A stretch of DNA of 64,000 nucleotides. It comes from Pardosa pseudoannulata. Its lineage: Eukaryota > Arthropoda > Arachnida > Araneae > Lycosidae. Below are positions 37,116-49,622 of the stretch, piece after piece; within the stretch, counting starts at the first letter, position 1, and the number at the start of each line of letters is the position of its first letter. Location of the stretch: assembly GCA_032207245.1 (NCBI GenBank), contig CM063501.1, forward strand, positions 60,362,170 through 60,426,169, written 5' to 3'. Under the pieces are notes generated by a model. That model saw only the letters and a list, made by a program, of their open reading frames with translations, made no database searches and was not told the origin of the DNA. The translations under genes and the position numbers were made by a program.

Positions 37116-38000
37116 GAACTTCGATAGACCCTGTGCATTACATTTACTGGATGTGACTTGGGTATTTCTGACTTTAAAAGCTAGACAATATGCGTAATAT
37201 ACACATATATTTTATCTAAGCATAAAGTAAACCCAGCATTCAGTGTACTTCAGAACAGGAAATATTATAAATTAGCATACTCATCCCAAACGTTAATGGT
37301 TTGTTATTCATTTAGATAGCACATACATTACTGAAAAGTCGAAGATCGTGACAAGGAAGTTAATGTATATCATGATTCTAAAAGAAAAAAAAACACAAAT
37401 TAAATAAATTTATAGGTGACCATTTGTATCTTTGAACTATAAATAATCTAAGGGTTAAGCAGGTGTGGAGTTCGAAAATGCTCCAATAGCTAAGAGCAAA
37501 AAAAATAAAGCTCCTAGAGATTGCTTTAACTTCCAAATTTTAGTTTCTTTTTATAAAGTTTACACAAACGTAAACATAAAAAATGAGTCTTTTTAAGTAC
37601 TGAATTTATTTAAGTATCAAGTTAAGTATTAGTGATTAAGTATTGAGTAAACATTTTCAACAGCTGTAAAATTATTTTAAACAAAATACAATATCTTTTC
37701 GTTTTTCCTAAGACTACTCAACGGAAATAAGTTTGCAAGTCACATCTCTGTACAAAGAACATTGTAACTTAGGCTATAATTACCTAACAACCATTAATAA
37801 TGGTTGTGTGTGGTATGGGTGGGATGAATTAAATTTCTTCAGTAAAAAATGAACTAACTTGCTGGGAGTGTGTTTCAGTATTTGGAATTATCTTCCTAGG
37901 AAAAATTCAAACGTAGTTCAGGACTACATCGATTTAATCGATGTCTAGTTCAGCAGCCAAAATGATTGTCTAGATCAGTAGTTTATAAACCATTTTATTT
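37116..38000. other. AT-rich non-coding stretch
   Basis: No gene is seen. Confidence 0.5.
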
Positions 38001-38009
38001 CGAAAACTT

Positions 38010-39235
38010 CATAGGTTTCCCAAAAATAAAAATATACCTGATAATATATTATGGACAAGTAACCTCACCACAATTTTAATAAAATGTTAAAGTTCAATAT
38101 CTTTTATTAAATATACCAAAATAAAAATATACCTGATAATATATTAGGGACAAGTAACCTCATCACAATTTTAATAAAATGTTAAAGTTCAATATATTTT
38201 ATTAAATATACCAAAATAAAAATATACCTGATAATATATTAGGGACAAGTAACCTCATCACAATTTTAATAAAATGTTAAATTTCAATATCTTTCATTAA
38301 ATATACCAAAATAAAAATATACCTGATAATATATTATGGACAAGTAACCTCATCACAATTTTAATAAAATGTTAAATTTCAATATCTTTTATTAAATATA
38401 CCAAAATAAAAATATACCTGATAATATATTAGGGACAAGTAACCTCATCACAATTTTAATAAAATGTTAAATTTCAATATCTTTCATTAAATATACCAAA
38501 ATAAAAATATACCTGATAATATATTAGGGACAAGTAACCTCATCACAATTTTAATAAAATGTTAAATTTCAATATCTTTTATTAAATATACCAAAATAAA
38601 AATATACCTGATAATATATTAGGGACAAGTAACCTCATCACAATTTTAATAAAATGTTAAAATTCAATATCTTTTATTAAATATACCAAAATAAAAATAT
38701 ACCTGATAATATATTAGGGACAAGTAACCTCATCACAATTTTAATAAAACGTTAAAGTTCAATATCTTTTATTAAATATACCAAAATAAAAATATACCTG
38801 ATAATATATTAGGGACAAGTAACCTCATCACAATTTTAATAAAATGTTAAAATTCAATATCTTTTATTAAATATACCAAAATAAAAATATACCTGATAAT
38901 ATATTAGGGACAATTAACCTCATCACAATTTTAATAAAACGTCAAAGTTCAATATTTTATTAAATATACCAAAATTATACCTGATAATATATTAGGGACA
39001 AGTAACCTCATCTTTAATAAAATGTTAAAATTCAATATCTTTATTAAATATACCATAAAAATATAGTAATATATTATTGACAAGTAACCTCATCACAATT
39101 TTAATAAAATGTTAAATTTCAATATCTTTTATTAAATATACCAAAATAAAAATATACCTGATAATATATTAGGGACAATTAACCTCATCACAATTTTAAT
39201 AAAACGTCAAAGTTCAATATCTTTTATTGAGCTGA
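38010..39235. repeat. 95-bp satellite array, about 13 copies
   Basis: The unit contains AAATATACCTGATAATATAT, GGGACAAGTAACCTCATCAC and AATTTTAATAAAATGTTAAA. Spacing of the ACCTG mark is exactly 95 bp across ten copies (38036 to 38891). Then come shortened copies near 38979 and 39060, and a regular one at 39156. Middle copies are almost identical, so the array is young or homogenised, while the right edge is degraded. Confidence 0.97.
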
Positions 39236-39421
39236 AAGTAGTTAATACATAAAATTATAGTAACAGGTGCCTTATAATCCGGAGCTCATTTTATAGAAAG
39301 ATTAAATAGGTGAAAAGTTCATTAGTACAATATCCCAGTATCACTTTTGTAAAGTGACGATGTACAAACTGAATCTCTTGTAACATTCTAAATACAGTTA
39401 ATAGTATAAATTATAATAACT

Positions 39422-39448
39422 GGCACCTTATAAACTTTATAAGGTGCC
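39422..39448. other. perfect palindrome beside a T-run
   Basis: GGCACCTTATAAA and its exact inverse are separated by one base and followed by TGTTTTTTTTT. A half copy, CAGGTGCCTTATAA, lies at about 39264, so the palindrome probably arose by inverted duplication of that block. Confidence 0.8.
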
Positions 39449-39592
39449 TGTTTTTTTTTAACTCCTTTTAAAGAAAGCACCGGTTCAGGTTAAAATTTTA
39501 TAATATTCTATTAAAGTTAGTGAAATAGTATAGTAGTGCTATTGAAACTGATATTTTGAAAATGATTTATACTATATATTATTCTAACAGAT

Positions 39593-39767
39593 TAGTTAGG
39601 TTTGGAGTGCTACAGTATGCTTTTTGCAACACGAGGGCTAATGAGACCGGGACCTACAGTTTAAAGCCGATTCCGAGCGGCTACGAAATCCCATGCTGCA
39701 GTGAGATTCGAACCCACGAGCTCCGGTACCGAAGGCCAGCACACTAATCATTCAGCCATTGCTCGGC
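39593..39767 (-). mobile_element. tRNA-derived SINE, family A, full length
   Basis: Flanked by a perfect 13-bp target duplication TATTCTAACAGAT at 39580-39592 and 39768-39780. The body has a few private substitutions. Confidence 0.94.
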
Positions 39768-40079
39768 TATTCTAACAGATAAACTGTCAAGCGGAACTCA
39801 CTTCATAGGAAGCATTTGTTCGAGACGAACATACAATATATTCATTTAACAATTTTACATAAGTATATCAATAGCATTTGTATAGAGGGAAAAATAAGAG
39901 AAATAGAGAAAGAGCTTGTTCCATGTTTTCTACTAATTTTGTAGAGTGAACATACGTAGTTCATTCCCACAGTACATTTACAAGGAAAAAGAAATTTTCA
40001 AATGAAAATGAAGCGGTTGATTGTTCAGATTGATTGACAGATTGGTTGAAACGTTTCAACTCCTATTCTATGCATTGCA

Positions 40080-40500
40080 GGAGGCAAACAAACCATGACC
40101 ATGCAAGCCTGGTGGTTACTTCTCAGAAACATTATGGCTAATTGTACGGAGCAAGTCGCGCGTAATAATTATGATATACATGAAGGATCATCCTTCCTTT
40201 CTCTTTCTCCCCCCCCCAACTATACTTATTTATTTTTTTTTTTATGAAGTGGGAGACACGTGTGTCTTAAATTCATAAATCTCTGCAATTACTGTGTATG
40301 CCGGAGGTAAATAATTATTAATTCAACCCCATTGCTCTTGTTAACTGCGTTTAATAATACTTGACCAAGTGTGTAATTAATTTCCTGGGTGTTTCGTACA
40401 CAGTTTGATACAAGAGATATCCACAGGAAGTTAATTCATCATGCAGCAATAGGTAGCTGCGACGTTAATGTTTTCGTTAAAGACTTGGGATAACGTATAG
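40080..40500. promoter_or_regulatory. moderate-GC island, candidate regulatory element
   Basis: It contains GCAAACAAACC (Fox-type), GCTAATTG and GTAATTAATTT (homeodomain-type) and palindromic CTTGACCAAG within unique sequence, with a C-run and T-run in the middle. Regulatory function is inferred from composition and motif clustering. Confidence 0.3.
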
Positions 40501-40935
40501 CTTATTACATCTGTAATAGAATGAACTCTTGCAGTAAAATATTTCATTTTTCTATGAAAATACTTACCTCTGTTTTGCTTTGAAAGCATTCACTTTTATC
40601 ACCTGGTAACAGATGGTGTTTTTGATCAATTTCATATGTAATCCTTTGCCAACCGCAATGCTTAATCTCCAGTAATATTAGTAATTATTGCAACGTTTCC
40701 CTGAAGTTTAGTATACAGGTAAACAGGATGTGTTTTGTATACGAGTTTTATTACTTCCTATTATTTTAATGGCTTTTTTATAAATAAATCCGTAACAAAT
40801 ATTATTTTAATAATACCACGTTTTAAAAATGCTCCATGAAATTATACTTCCTGACAAGGAAAGAAATTAATCAAGAAAGCTTTTTAAAAGTAAATTTTTA
40901 GCTTCATATTTCATGTAACCGAAATATATAGGAGC

Positions 40936-41073
40936 TTACTCTAGACGTTGCGTTCGTTTCGCACCTTCGTATGACGTCACTTTGACGTCAGCTTGATCAT
41001 TTGCTCACATATGTCCTGGCTGACATCTGACGTCACAACGAAATGCGAAACGAACCGCAACGTCCATAGTAAT
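40936..41073. promoter_or_regulatory. imperfect palindrome with three CRE octamers
   Basis: The arms 40936-40979 and 41028-41073 are inverted copies (TTACT, GACGTTGCG, TTCGTTTCGCA, TTCG, TGACGTCA in order). The perfect CRE octamer TGACGTCA occurs at 40972-40979, 40983-40990 and 41028-41035. CREB/ATF-family bZIP factors bind this site. It could be a regulatory element or the remains of a short inverted-repeat transposon. No target duplication is obvious. Confidence 0.6.
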
Positions 41074-41884
41074 AGTGTTGAGAATGAAACGATTTTTCAA
41101 GTGAAATGAAGTGGTGTTGCCCAAATGTAAAATAAAAACGACGTTGCTAATCAAGAGGGTAGCAGTTAGCCTGACTGTAATCGTTCGTGTCGGAATAAAG
41201 AAATTTGTTACTTGGCGCAAGCGTTGATGTTCCTCGACTCTGGCGGAATTTTTACAACATTTTTTACATAAAGTGTTTCGAAGCAAACTCTATGCTCAGT
41301 TATATTTAAATATTCTGTTAGGTTACAATTATAAATAACACTTTTAGAAATATTTTCAACTACTGCCGACCTATTCAAACTTTCTTACGAATCAATTTTC
41401 TTAGTCAAGAGTGTTCACCTTGCATATTTAACACTATATAATTCTTTGAAGTTATAAAATATCAAATTCCGGTGGTGTAATTGAAGAAAGTCAGGGTCCA
41501 CACTGAACTGCCGTACATAGGAAAAATAGAGTAATAACTGTATAGGAGTATATTTAGACAGTATTTATTTAATCCTTTTCACTCGTATATCATTCCTCGT
41601 TTTACCATTGCTCTCATATGTCCTCGTACAGAGGACATTGCATCTGTACTGTGGCCATTTAGTTAAATTGGAACACATTGCCACCAAAAAAAAAAAGTTC
41701 ATCTTATTGAACATGACAAATTCAGCGTTATTTGCTAACTTTCTAAATCATAATTACCATTGCAATCATAATTACGTTTGCATATATTAAAAATTTAGTA
41801 CGTACATGTAACATGAAACTGGTATAGGCGGTATTCCTTTATATTAGAATTATGTATTATATTCTCTTTTAAACCATAATTTTT
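41074..41884. other. non-coding stretch
   Basis: The minus frame 41005-41286 overlaps the CRE palindrome and is unrecognised. No gene is supported. Confidence 0.45.
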
Positions 41885-42193
41885 TTATATTATGTTTTTA
41901 ACTCCTCTCGAGATATTTTTTTCAAAAATATTTTTTAACATATAATTTGAAAAAAGAATACCATTTGGAATGTCAAATGTTGTGATATTAGCGGGAATAA
42001 GGATCTTCTCACAGTTTGACTTTCCATTCTTTATGGTTAGTCCTTTTTTATGTAAAATTTCTACTAAAATACAATGAATTACTGTCTTTTCCCAATAGAT
42101 GAGCAAACAAATTTCAAATGTTGAAAAAGCCTTGCTTTTTGTCTGCTTGGTTGGTACACCAATACCATTTTTAAATTGTGCTCCCGAAAGCAT
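41885..42193 (-). CDS. unrecognised 102-codon open frame
   Basis: A frame beginning MLSGAQFKNGIGVPTK and ending ISRGVKNII, fairly balanced in charged residues for such AT-rich DNA. There is no signal peptide, membrane segment or family motif that I recognise, and no clear splice or polyadenylation context. It could be an exon, a fossil transposon fragment or chance. Length alone is the reason for listing it. Confidence 0.2.
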   Translation of the reverse strand: MLSGAQFKNGIGVPTKQTKSKAFSTFEICLLIYWEKTVIHCILVEILHKKGLTIKNGKSNCEKILIPANITTFDIPNGILFSNYMLKNIFEKNISRGVKNII

Positions 42194-42870
42194 CTTTTAA
42201 CTTATTCGGAATTTAAAGAACTTTTGAGTCAAAAAATTGTTTAAGATCTACTAGATGCTACTTAACATAAAATGTTAAATGATTAAAAAAATTATCAAGG
42301 TGACTAACAATTAACGTTATTTTAACCATTATCCATACAGGCGTTTCCAGGAACGAAAGGTTTGACCTTATCATTACTCTAGAATATCCTATTCTATTTT
42401 AATTTTTCGTATTTTAATTTATACTATTAAGCTCTCCCTTATTAAATACTAAGTAACCTTTCAAAAGAATAAAATCAAACTGTCATGTCTCTCTTTAAAA
42501 AGTTAAATGAGGAATTTGAGATCTTAAAATCTATCAAATAAGCAGGGCCACTTAACCAACTCATGCATGGTCACAATCTTCATAAGAGGAAAATAGAATT
42601 AGAGACCAAAATTTGACAGAGAAAATAAAGTGTCAATCTTTTACATTAGTAATGGAATATAACATTTGTCCTTACACAACGCAAGTTATTTTAGATTTGC
42701 AGAAAGGGGAAAAATCGCTCGCCAATTTCCCCCATTTCCAAAACAAAATATGCTGCAGTCGTAGCTGCCACAGATTGTGGAAGGAAAATTTTACTAGAAA
42801 CGTCTCAAACTAGGCAGAAAAACGTTATTTTTTAAGGGCAACTGTCTCATAACCCAGATACATTACAGTA
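42194..42870. other. AT-rich non-coding stretch
   Basis: GGCAACTGTCTCATAAC at about 42837 resembles the head of the SINE at 5815-6172 over 17 bases, but nothing else matches. No gene is seen. Confidence 0.4.
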
Positions 42871-42879
42871 AAATGCCGT

Positions 42880-43160
42880 GGGCAGAAAAGAAAATGATCC
42901 ATTATCCTGCAGCCTTTCCAAGCATATAACACCACCCGCGCTTTCCAGGTTCTTTCATCTAGCAACAAAAACGGCTGAAGTATTGACTGGCAACGTTACT
43001 TTGGCCACGGGCTAAGCGATTACGCAGGCCGCAAACAGCGGCTCTTTGCTAGGAAATATAAACGCCCAATGTCTTCACCAACATGGCGTCACAGTCTGCT
43101 GATTCCTTTGCATTATTTATTCTGTTTGGTTAGCGGGAAGTTTCCTTTTGGGTAAAAATA
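42880..43160. promoter_or_regulatory. GC-elevated island, candidate regulatory element
   Basis: Complex sequence with several CpGs, an AACATGGCGTCA block and CCTTTGCATTATTTATT, which contains a POU-type TTTGCATTA. No coding frame of note. Regulatory function is inferred. Confidence 0.33.
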
Positions 43161-43994
43161 ATAAATAAAGATGAAAAAATAGTGCGTCTGAAGTCCTTTT
43201 CAATTTTTTTTTTCCGACAAGAACTTTCCGTAGCATGGTCGGATAAAATTCGTCTGAGCAGGGATCAGTCAAACGGACTCAAAGAAACCTCTAGGATTAA
43301 TGAAGAATTAGAAAAACAACATTAGAGTGACTCACAGGATGATTAAAACTGTGGAATTTTAATTTTTTCTTTATATTTCAATCGGAAATAATCTGTCTGG
43401 AGAAAAGAAACTAATCCGGACTGATTTCAATAAAAAATATAAAAACAGACATAAAGAAGCATTAGAGTAAGGGACTTTTTTGAATCATCAGACACCCCAA
43501 AGTATGTCGATAAGTGTCAAAAATGATTTTAAACTAAAAAATAGCTAAAATTTCCTTGAATTTTCCTTATCCTCACAAAAAAATTCAATGCAATCTTTTC
43601 AACCCTCACTCTCTTTAAAATGTGTAATTTTTATAGAAACATTCTCTAGATTTGAAGCTCCAGAGGAGATACTGAATGCATGAATTGAAGATTCTTACAT
43701 TCTTTAATTTATATTATGTAAATCATTTTAAATTAGTGAAACCTTTCAGATAAATAAATATACATTTTAAAAATCAACTTATGGCAAGTTGCTGAAGTAT
43801 TCCTTAGCATATCAATGTTTAAATTCACTGCTACTTCTCACTAAATTAAAGTAATGTAGATTATAAATTAAAAAATACAAGTATATATAATGTATCTTAT
43901 CATTATTATGCAATATCATTGGCTAATTGGGATTTAAAATATAATCAAACGTACGGGATCAGACTACGGGGAAATTTGGGATTTTTTAACTTGT

Positions 43995-44275
43995 TTGTTG
44001 AAAGTACACACACACAAGAAGGAAATTAAAAAGTACAATGAAAATATGAATTAAAAACTTCTGATAATTGTGTCAAATAATGGTGTGTCAAAAGTGAGAC
44101 TATCACCCGGTTCATGTAGTGAGTTAATGTGACGTTATACACATGATTGAATTTCATCTCGAAGTTACTTACTATCCCCTGAATTTCACGTTGATCGTCT
44201 AATATAGTTATTAGAAAGTGATATCAGACATCACCAAGTATTGGTTAATGATAACTCGAACCAACTCGTTGATTT
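43995..44275. repeat. dispersed copy of the 46.2-47.0 kb repeat
   Basis: It shares TTGTTGAAAGTACACA, AAAACTTCTGATAATT, GTGTGTCAAAAGTGAGACTA and TTAATGTGACGTT with the tandem pair at 46200-46985, in the same orientation. It is more diverged than those two are from each other. Confidence 0.9.
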
Positions 44276-46199
44276 ATTTTCAAGAACTTAAGTTATGTAG
44301 TTTACGAGTTATCTTATAAAACTGTCTGGAATTAAAAGCAATTAAGTGTACTGAAACTCAAAGTTGAGTCCACAATACATTCACATGAAAATATCTCAAA
44401 TATTCCTCGTGCAGAATTCATAATTCTGCTGGAGCATAGCGAGATTTTGAAGACATGACAGTTAGCTCTAAGATTTAAAGGATAGTAAACATTTATAATA
44501 TTTTACTTTATTCTAAGTAACTGTCATCTATTTTTCCCTATGACACAGTTAGCGTTGTTGCCGTTCTTTAACGAAAACATACCATACCTTCGGTGACTTT
44601 TCAAATGGAAAGAAAATGTAATCACTGACATCGGCGTACTACTTAAGATACGGTCAGTTTATTTTAATATGAAAAAAATATAAGATTAGTGCTGCAGTGC
44701 TATATGTAACTAAGGCAATACAGCAATTTTAATAAACATTAAGGCTTTAGTAGAAAAACATCCCAATTATCTTATTTTTATTCCTCAGGGTAACCTCGTT
44801 TTAAAAAAATTAAACACGAATTAAATAACGTCAAAGTAACTAAAGCTTACAAAATTCTTTAAATTAATAAAGAATAATATAGAAAAAAATCTTGATTCTT
44901 GACACCTATTAATTATTTCATTTATACTTCAAGTTAATAACTAAAAACAAAATTAAAAGAAAAAAATCCCTATTAAAGTTAACATTCGAGGATGTAAAAA
45001 AATTTAAGGAATGTGAAAAAAATACCTTTTTTCCTCCTTTTTTCACTTAACATCAAACAAAAAATTAAACATATCATTATAATAAAACCAAACTGCACAT
45101 GCTATATCATAAATTATATATATCAAATAAAGAAAATGAAAACCAAGTTATTGGTGCAATTTAAATACATCACATTCAGGTAGAGCAATTTAAAAAAACA
45201 ACACAATACACGGTATAAAATATAGTTAATTCCTAATTCCACAAGTGGAACAGGAAAAGTAGTTTGTAAAAAATAAAAACAACAACAACCAAAACAAATA
45301 CACAAAATAAAACCACAACAACAATGAAAAACAAAAAATTCTGAAAATTATTATAATCATAGAGTGCTAACACTGTATGAGCAATTTGACTACTTATAAC
45401 ATAATTAAAGTGTGAAACATACCACAACTATGGCCTTAATTCACATTGATTTAATGTTGGAAAAAAAACACACATAAATCAGCTAATTCCGTTAGTACCT
45501 AAAAAAATTTACAAATCTAGCACCAATAAACCAATAAAATATAAAATATGTATATGACAGTACACAAGTTGGATAAGAATTATATAATTATAAAAAAATT
45601 GACCATAATCTCTACAGAAAACAGCAGTAATACAGGAATAAATCTATATTAAAATGGCTGAATATTTTAAATAATAAAATATGTTTTTTTAACAAATTAC
45701 AAAATTAAATAAATATAAAATTATTTTAATTATAAATTTTTTATTATATATAAACAGTAAAATAAAATAAAAAATATAAATATAAGTAAATTTAATAATA
45801 ATTAACTATTATAAATATTAATGAAATTTGAAAATAATAATTGAAATTTTCCTCTGCAATAAATACAAGTAAGAAAAAAAAAAAATAAAAAAAAAAAAAA
45901 TTAAAAAGAAAATAAAAGCATTAAAAAAGATAATATAATTAAAAAAAATTCTAATTAGAAAGTATAAAAATACACATAATAGCAAAACTGCGACAATTGT
46001 AGCTATAAACAGTTAAAAATATCTATTTTAAAACTCAGATGTTTTATTGAGTTTTGTATAACGAATATAGACAACACTCCCGAAAACCTTTATGAAAAGG
46101 AAACAAAACACAAAGACACAAAAGTGGTAAACCAAAAAAAAAAATCAAGAATAAAAAAAAATACAATGGATTAAATGTATGAAAATAACATTAATGATT
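44276..46199. other. very AT-rich non-coding stretch
   Basis: It includes A-rich runs near 45880. No gene is seen; the minus frames near 45.1-45.4 kb are low-complexity. Confidence 0.5.
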
Positions 46200-46985
46200 T
46201 ATAGTGAAATAGACTCTCAGTTCATGTAGTGAGCTAATGTGACGTTTATACACATGATTGAATTGCATCTCGAAGTTCACTTACTATGGCCTGAATTTCA
46301 CATTGATCGTCTAATACAGTTATTCGAAAGTGATATCAGGCGTTACCAAGTACTTGTTAATGATAACTCAATTAAGAGAACTGGCCGTAAGGTATTTTAC
46401 GCTTTGCTCATAGCCCTGAGATATTTTTTCTAGCACTTAATCCTCAAGCTTGGAACAGGGAATCTCCAGGTAGGTAGTTTCGTAAATTATATACGTATGA
46501 AGTTCTTGCAATCTGGAGAACTGATATACGGTACGATATTTCTCCACTTGTTGAAAGTACACATACAAAAATAATTAAAACGGACAATGAAAATATGCAT
46601 TAAAAACTTCTGATAATTTTGTCAAATAGTAGTGGTGTGTCAAAAGTGAGACTATCACCCGGTTCATGTAGTGAGCTAATGTGACGTTTATACACATGAT
46701 TGAATTGCATCTCGAAGTTCACTTACTATGGCCTGAATTTCACATTGATCGTCTAATACAGTTATTCGAAAGTGATATCAGGCGTTACCAAGTACTGGTT
46801 AATGATAATTCAATTAAGAGAATTAGCAGTAGGGTATTTTACGCTTTGTTCATAGCCCTGAGATATTTTTTCTAGCACTTAATCCTCAAGCTTGGTAGGT
46901 AGTTTTGGAACCTATATAGGTATGAAGTTCTCGAAATCTGAAGAGCTGATATACGGTAAGATAACAGAAATAAAATTTTACGGGA
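46200..46985. repeat. two-copy tandem duplication, 442 bp
   Basis: The same 64-codon frame starts at 46239 and at 46681, and the flanks match (CACTTAATCCTCAAGCTTGG in both). Copy-to-copy changes in the frame are mostly amino-acid-changing, so it is not evolving as a protein gene. Confidence 0.95.
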
Positions 46986-47124
46986 TTAAGTATCCTTTAT
47001 TGCAATGTTTTAACATATAACTGATAGCTAAAATATGTGAATGCAATGTAAAGTTCATATAGAAAAACGAAAAGAAAAAAAGAATAGGAAAATCTTAGTT
47101 GCCCTAAAATGTAAGTATTTTAAA

Positions 47125-47932
47125 CAGGGTTGGGAAAAAAATCATGATTAAAAAAAATCAGATTTATTTGATTTAAATCAGATTTATTTGATTTTTTCTG
47201 AATTCTAATTTTAATTATTGTTGTGTTTTTATATTTTTTTGCAATATACATGGAATAGATTTTTATAAGTAACATCTTACCTATCTAGTATATTCTACAC
47301 ACTGATTACCTAAAATTAAATCTATAAATTTTAATCTAAATACATTCTATTATTTTGTAATTTGATAGTGCAAACAAAGTAAGATGTAAATTTAAAGAAC
47401 ATATTAGATATTCATTTAACGCAAACTATATATTAAAAAAAAAACAAAAAAAAATCACAATTATTTCAACATTTTTTTAAGCAATGAATTATGGATTTAA
47501 CTGTTTCAATAAAATCACTAGTTTCTGTGCTTTATCCACTCCTAATTTGTTTCGAAAGCTAGAATGAACAATACCAAAAGAAGAAAACTGTTTTTCTATT
47601 CTAGCAGATGAAGTCACGGCTGTTGTTATTTGGTAGACAAACTGGATTTCAAGTTCTGTACTACTCTCTTTACCTCCCATTACATAAAATGAATCCCACT
47701 AGTTATAGCTAGTCATTGTAGCTACCCCTACTACATACTTTCTGTTAACAACCCCTAAATTCTTGGAAAACGCACGCTATCTATTTACACTTATTTACTT
47801 ATTGGTATATCTGTGCTGACTGATTCCTAATTCTCCTGTCTTTGGAATATAGGTTTTAAAAGAAGTAAAAAAAAAAATGATTTAAATCAATGATTTTTTT
47901 AAACCCAACTGATTTAAATCATGCCATCCCTG
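47125..47932 (-). mobile_element. hAT transposon with decayed transposase (808 bp)
   Basis: The ends CAGGGTTGGGAAAAAAATCA and (inverted) CAGGGATGGCATGATTTAAA are flanked by a perfect 8-bp duplication ATTTTAAA (47117-47124 and 47933-47940). Subterminal GATTTAAATCA motifs are repeated at both ends. A transposase C-terminal remnant is encoded on the minus strand. Confidence 0.95.
47489..47680 (-). pseudogene. hAT transposase C-terminal dimerisation domain fragment
   Basis: The open frame contains VTSSARIEKQFSSFGIVHSS and FRNKLGVDKAQKLVILLK. This fits the hAT C-terminal signature (S-S-A-x-x-E-R-x-F-S, then R-N-R-L, then K-x-x-K-L-V). The upstream catalytic domain and BED finger are missing, and no start fits a functional protein. 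It sits inside the 47125-47932 element, in agreement. Confidence 0.85.
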
Positions 47933-47940
47933 ATTTTAAA

Positions 47941-49320
47941 TAATGGAAAGTCCACTAAATTAAAAATTTTACTATGTATATGCATTATATCATTAGTGTT
48001 ACTTCTGAAACAGTTATTGAAAGAAAGGTATTAAAATGTCCGTTAATGTACTCTGAACATTTTACATCAGAGTTGTTTCCTTAATTAAATATTAACAAGG
48101 TATAAAGACAAGCTAGTGCATATATATGTATGTGTGTGTATACGAATATGCATACATACTTGAGGGATAATGTATACATATCAAGACCAGCTAACATATA
48201 CATGTATATTACAAAATAAGAGACATTTATGCTCCAATCCGGGTCCATATGGGCACTAGGTTCTGCAATAAGAGATGCATGGCTCAATGAATAAATAATT
48301 AAGAAAGATTTATGAAAAACGTGCAATGAATTTTTAAACTATTAGATATTCTCTGCCATTATGAATGTGTAAGAAAGCTTCCTGTATATTAGTGAAACTA
48401 TCAAAAAGGGACAAATATGGTAGTTTTTGTATATATTTAGCAGCAATCTGAAAGCCAAAACGCCTTGTTCTGAATCAGCTGTAATAATCTGTCCTTGGTA
48501 AAGGTACTGCGATTGCATTTAAGATTTCAGCTTTGTTCGATTCCCTTCTTTTATTTTTGCTCGTTCGTGTTCCGTTCTTGAATTTTTTTTCTTCTTTTAG
48601 CTTTGACATTGACTTTTTGCTAGTATTTTTCTTGTATCGCTTATTTTGCTACTGCATTGTTTTAGTCTTTCTTTAGTTCTTTTTTTATCAGTCCATCTCT
48701 GTATGACAAGCCATACATTAATTATGTAGAAGCATATGAATATATACATACAAAAATTAATGTATAACTTAATCGAAGATATAAAAGGGAAGTATAATTA
48801 TACAAATAGCAAAACATTTTGAATTGTTTTGCTAATTGTGTAAAAAGCTATTGCTTTTAAAAACAATGGCAAGTATTGTTGCATGTTGCTATAAATTTAA
48901 CTGCTTTTCTGAAACATCTTGCATGCACTGTTTACGTGAAACGCGTTAAAGACTTATTTCCAAGAGTGAGGGAGAAGATGATTAATTAAATTTACTGTAT
49001 TTAAAACCTGTAAAATCTGTATGTAATGACAATATTTGGTTTTAATAATCCCTTAAAGACTATAAATTTATTAGGATTAGAGTTTGTCACTTACAGCTTT
49101 ATTTTTCTTTCCTAATGGGAGAAATAAGTGAAGGCAATACTCAAAAATGACTATTGCATTTTCTCCTTTGCTTGTGTTTAAGAATATATTTTTTGTTTTA
49201 CCAAATTTTCGAAGTTTTTTTTATTGATTCCGTTAATTTATTTTTCTGGCATAATGGGTTTGGATAAATATAATTATATAAGTTTTTTCATAATCCATTT
49301 ATTTAAAAAAACTGAATAAC
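47941..49320. other. non-coding stretch
   Basis: It includes short TATG/TGTG runs near 48120 and T-rich sequence near 48540-48700. No gene is seen. Confidence 0.5.
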
Positions 49321-49325
49321 CATAT

Positions 49326-49388
49326 TTATGTATATGTATATATACATATATATACACATATATACATATATATATACATATATATGCA

Positions 49389-49420
<32 letters not shown>

Positions 49421-49517
49421 CACACACATATATATATACATATATATATATACACATACACACATATATATACATATATATATTTATACACATACACACA
49501 TATATACTTATATACAT

Positions 49518-49610
<93 letters not shown>

Positions 49611-49622
49611 CATACATACATT
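49326..49622. repeat. AT/AC microsatellite
   Basis: Alternating TATATA with TACACA and CATACA interruptions, a pure (CA)n block at about 49527-49551, then pure (TA)n to about 49608. The repeat frames in it are not genes. Confidence 0.98.

Noticed and set aside
38010..39235. CRISPR array
   Set aside because: The units are contiguous 95-bp copies without variable spacers, in an animal genome. It is a satellite.
41005..41286. 93-codon minus frame over the CRE palindrome
   Set aside because: Its 3' part is one arm of the inverted repeat, and no protein family is recognisable.
42837..42853. Fragment of the second SINE family
   Set aside because: Only 17 bases resemble the head and nothing around them does. 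Chance is likely.
44790..44800. Possible missing N-terminal otd exon (a Gly-Tyr-Pro-coding block on the minus strand)
   Set aside because: There is no donor in the needed phase, and the surrounding frame does not resemble the Otx N-terminus. The first coding exon remains unlocated.
46239..46875. A 64-codon frame conserved in two tandem copies
   Set aside because: By eye there are about five amino-acid-changing against two silent differences, so it is not evolving as a protein. Conservation reflects recent duplication of DNA.
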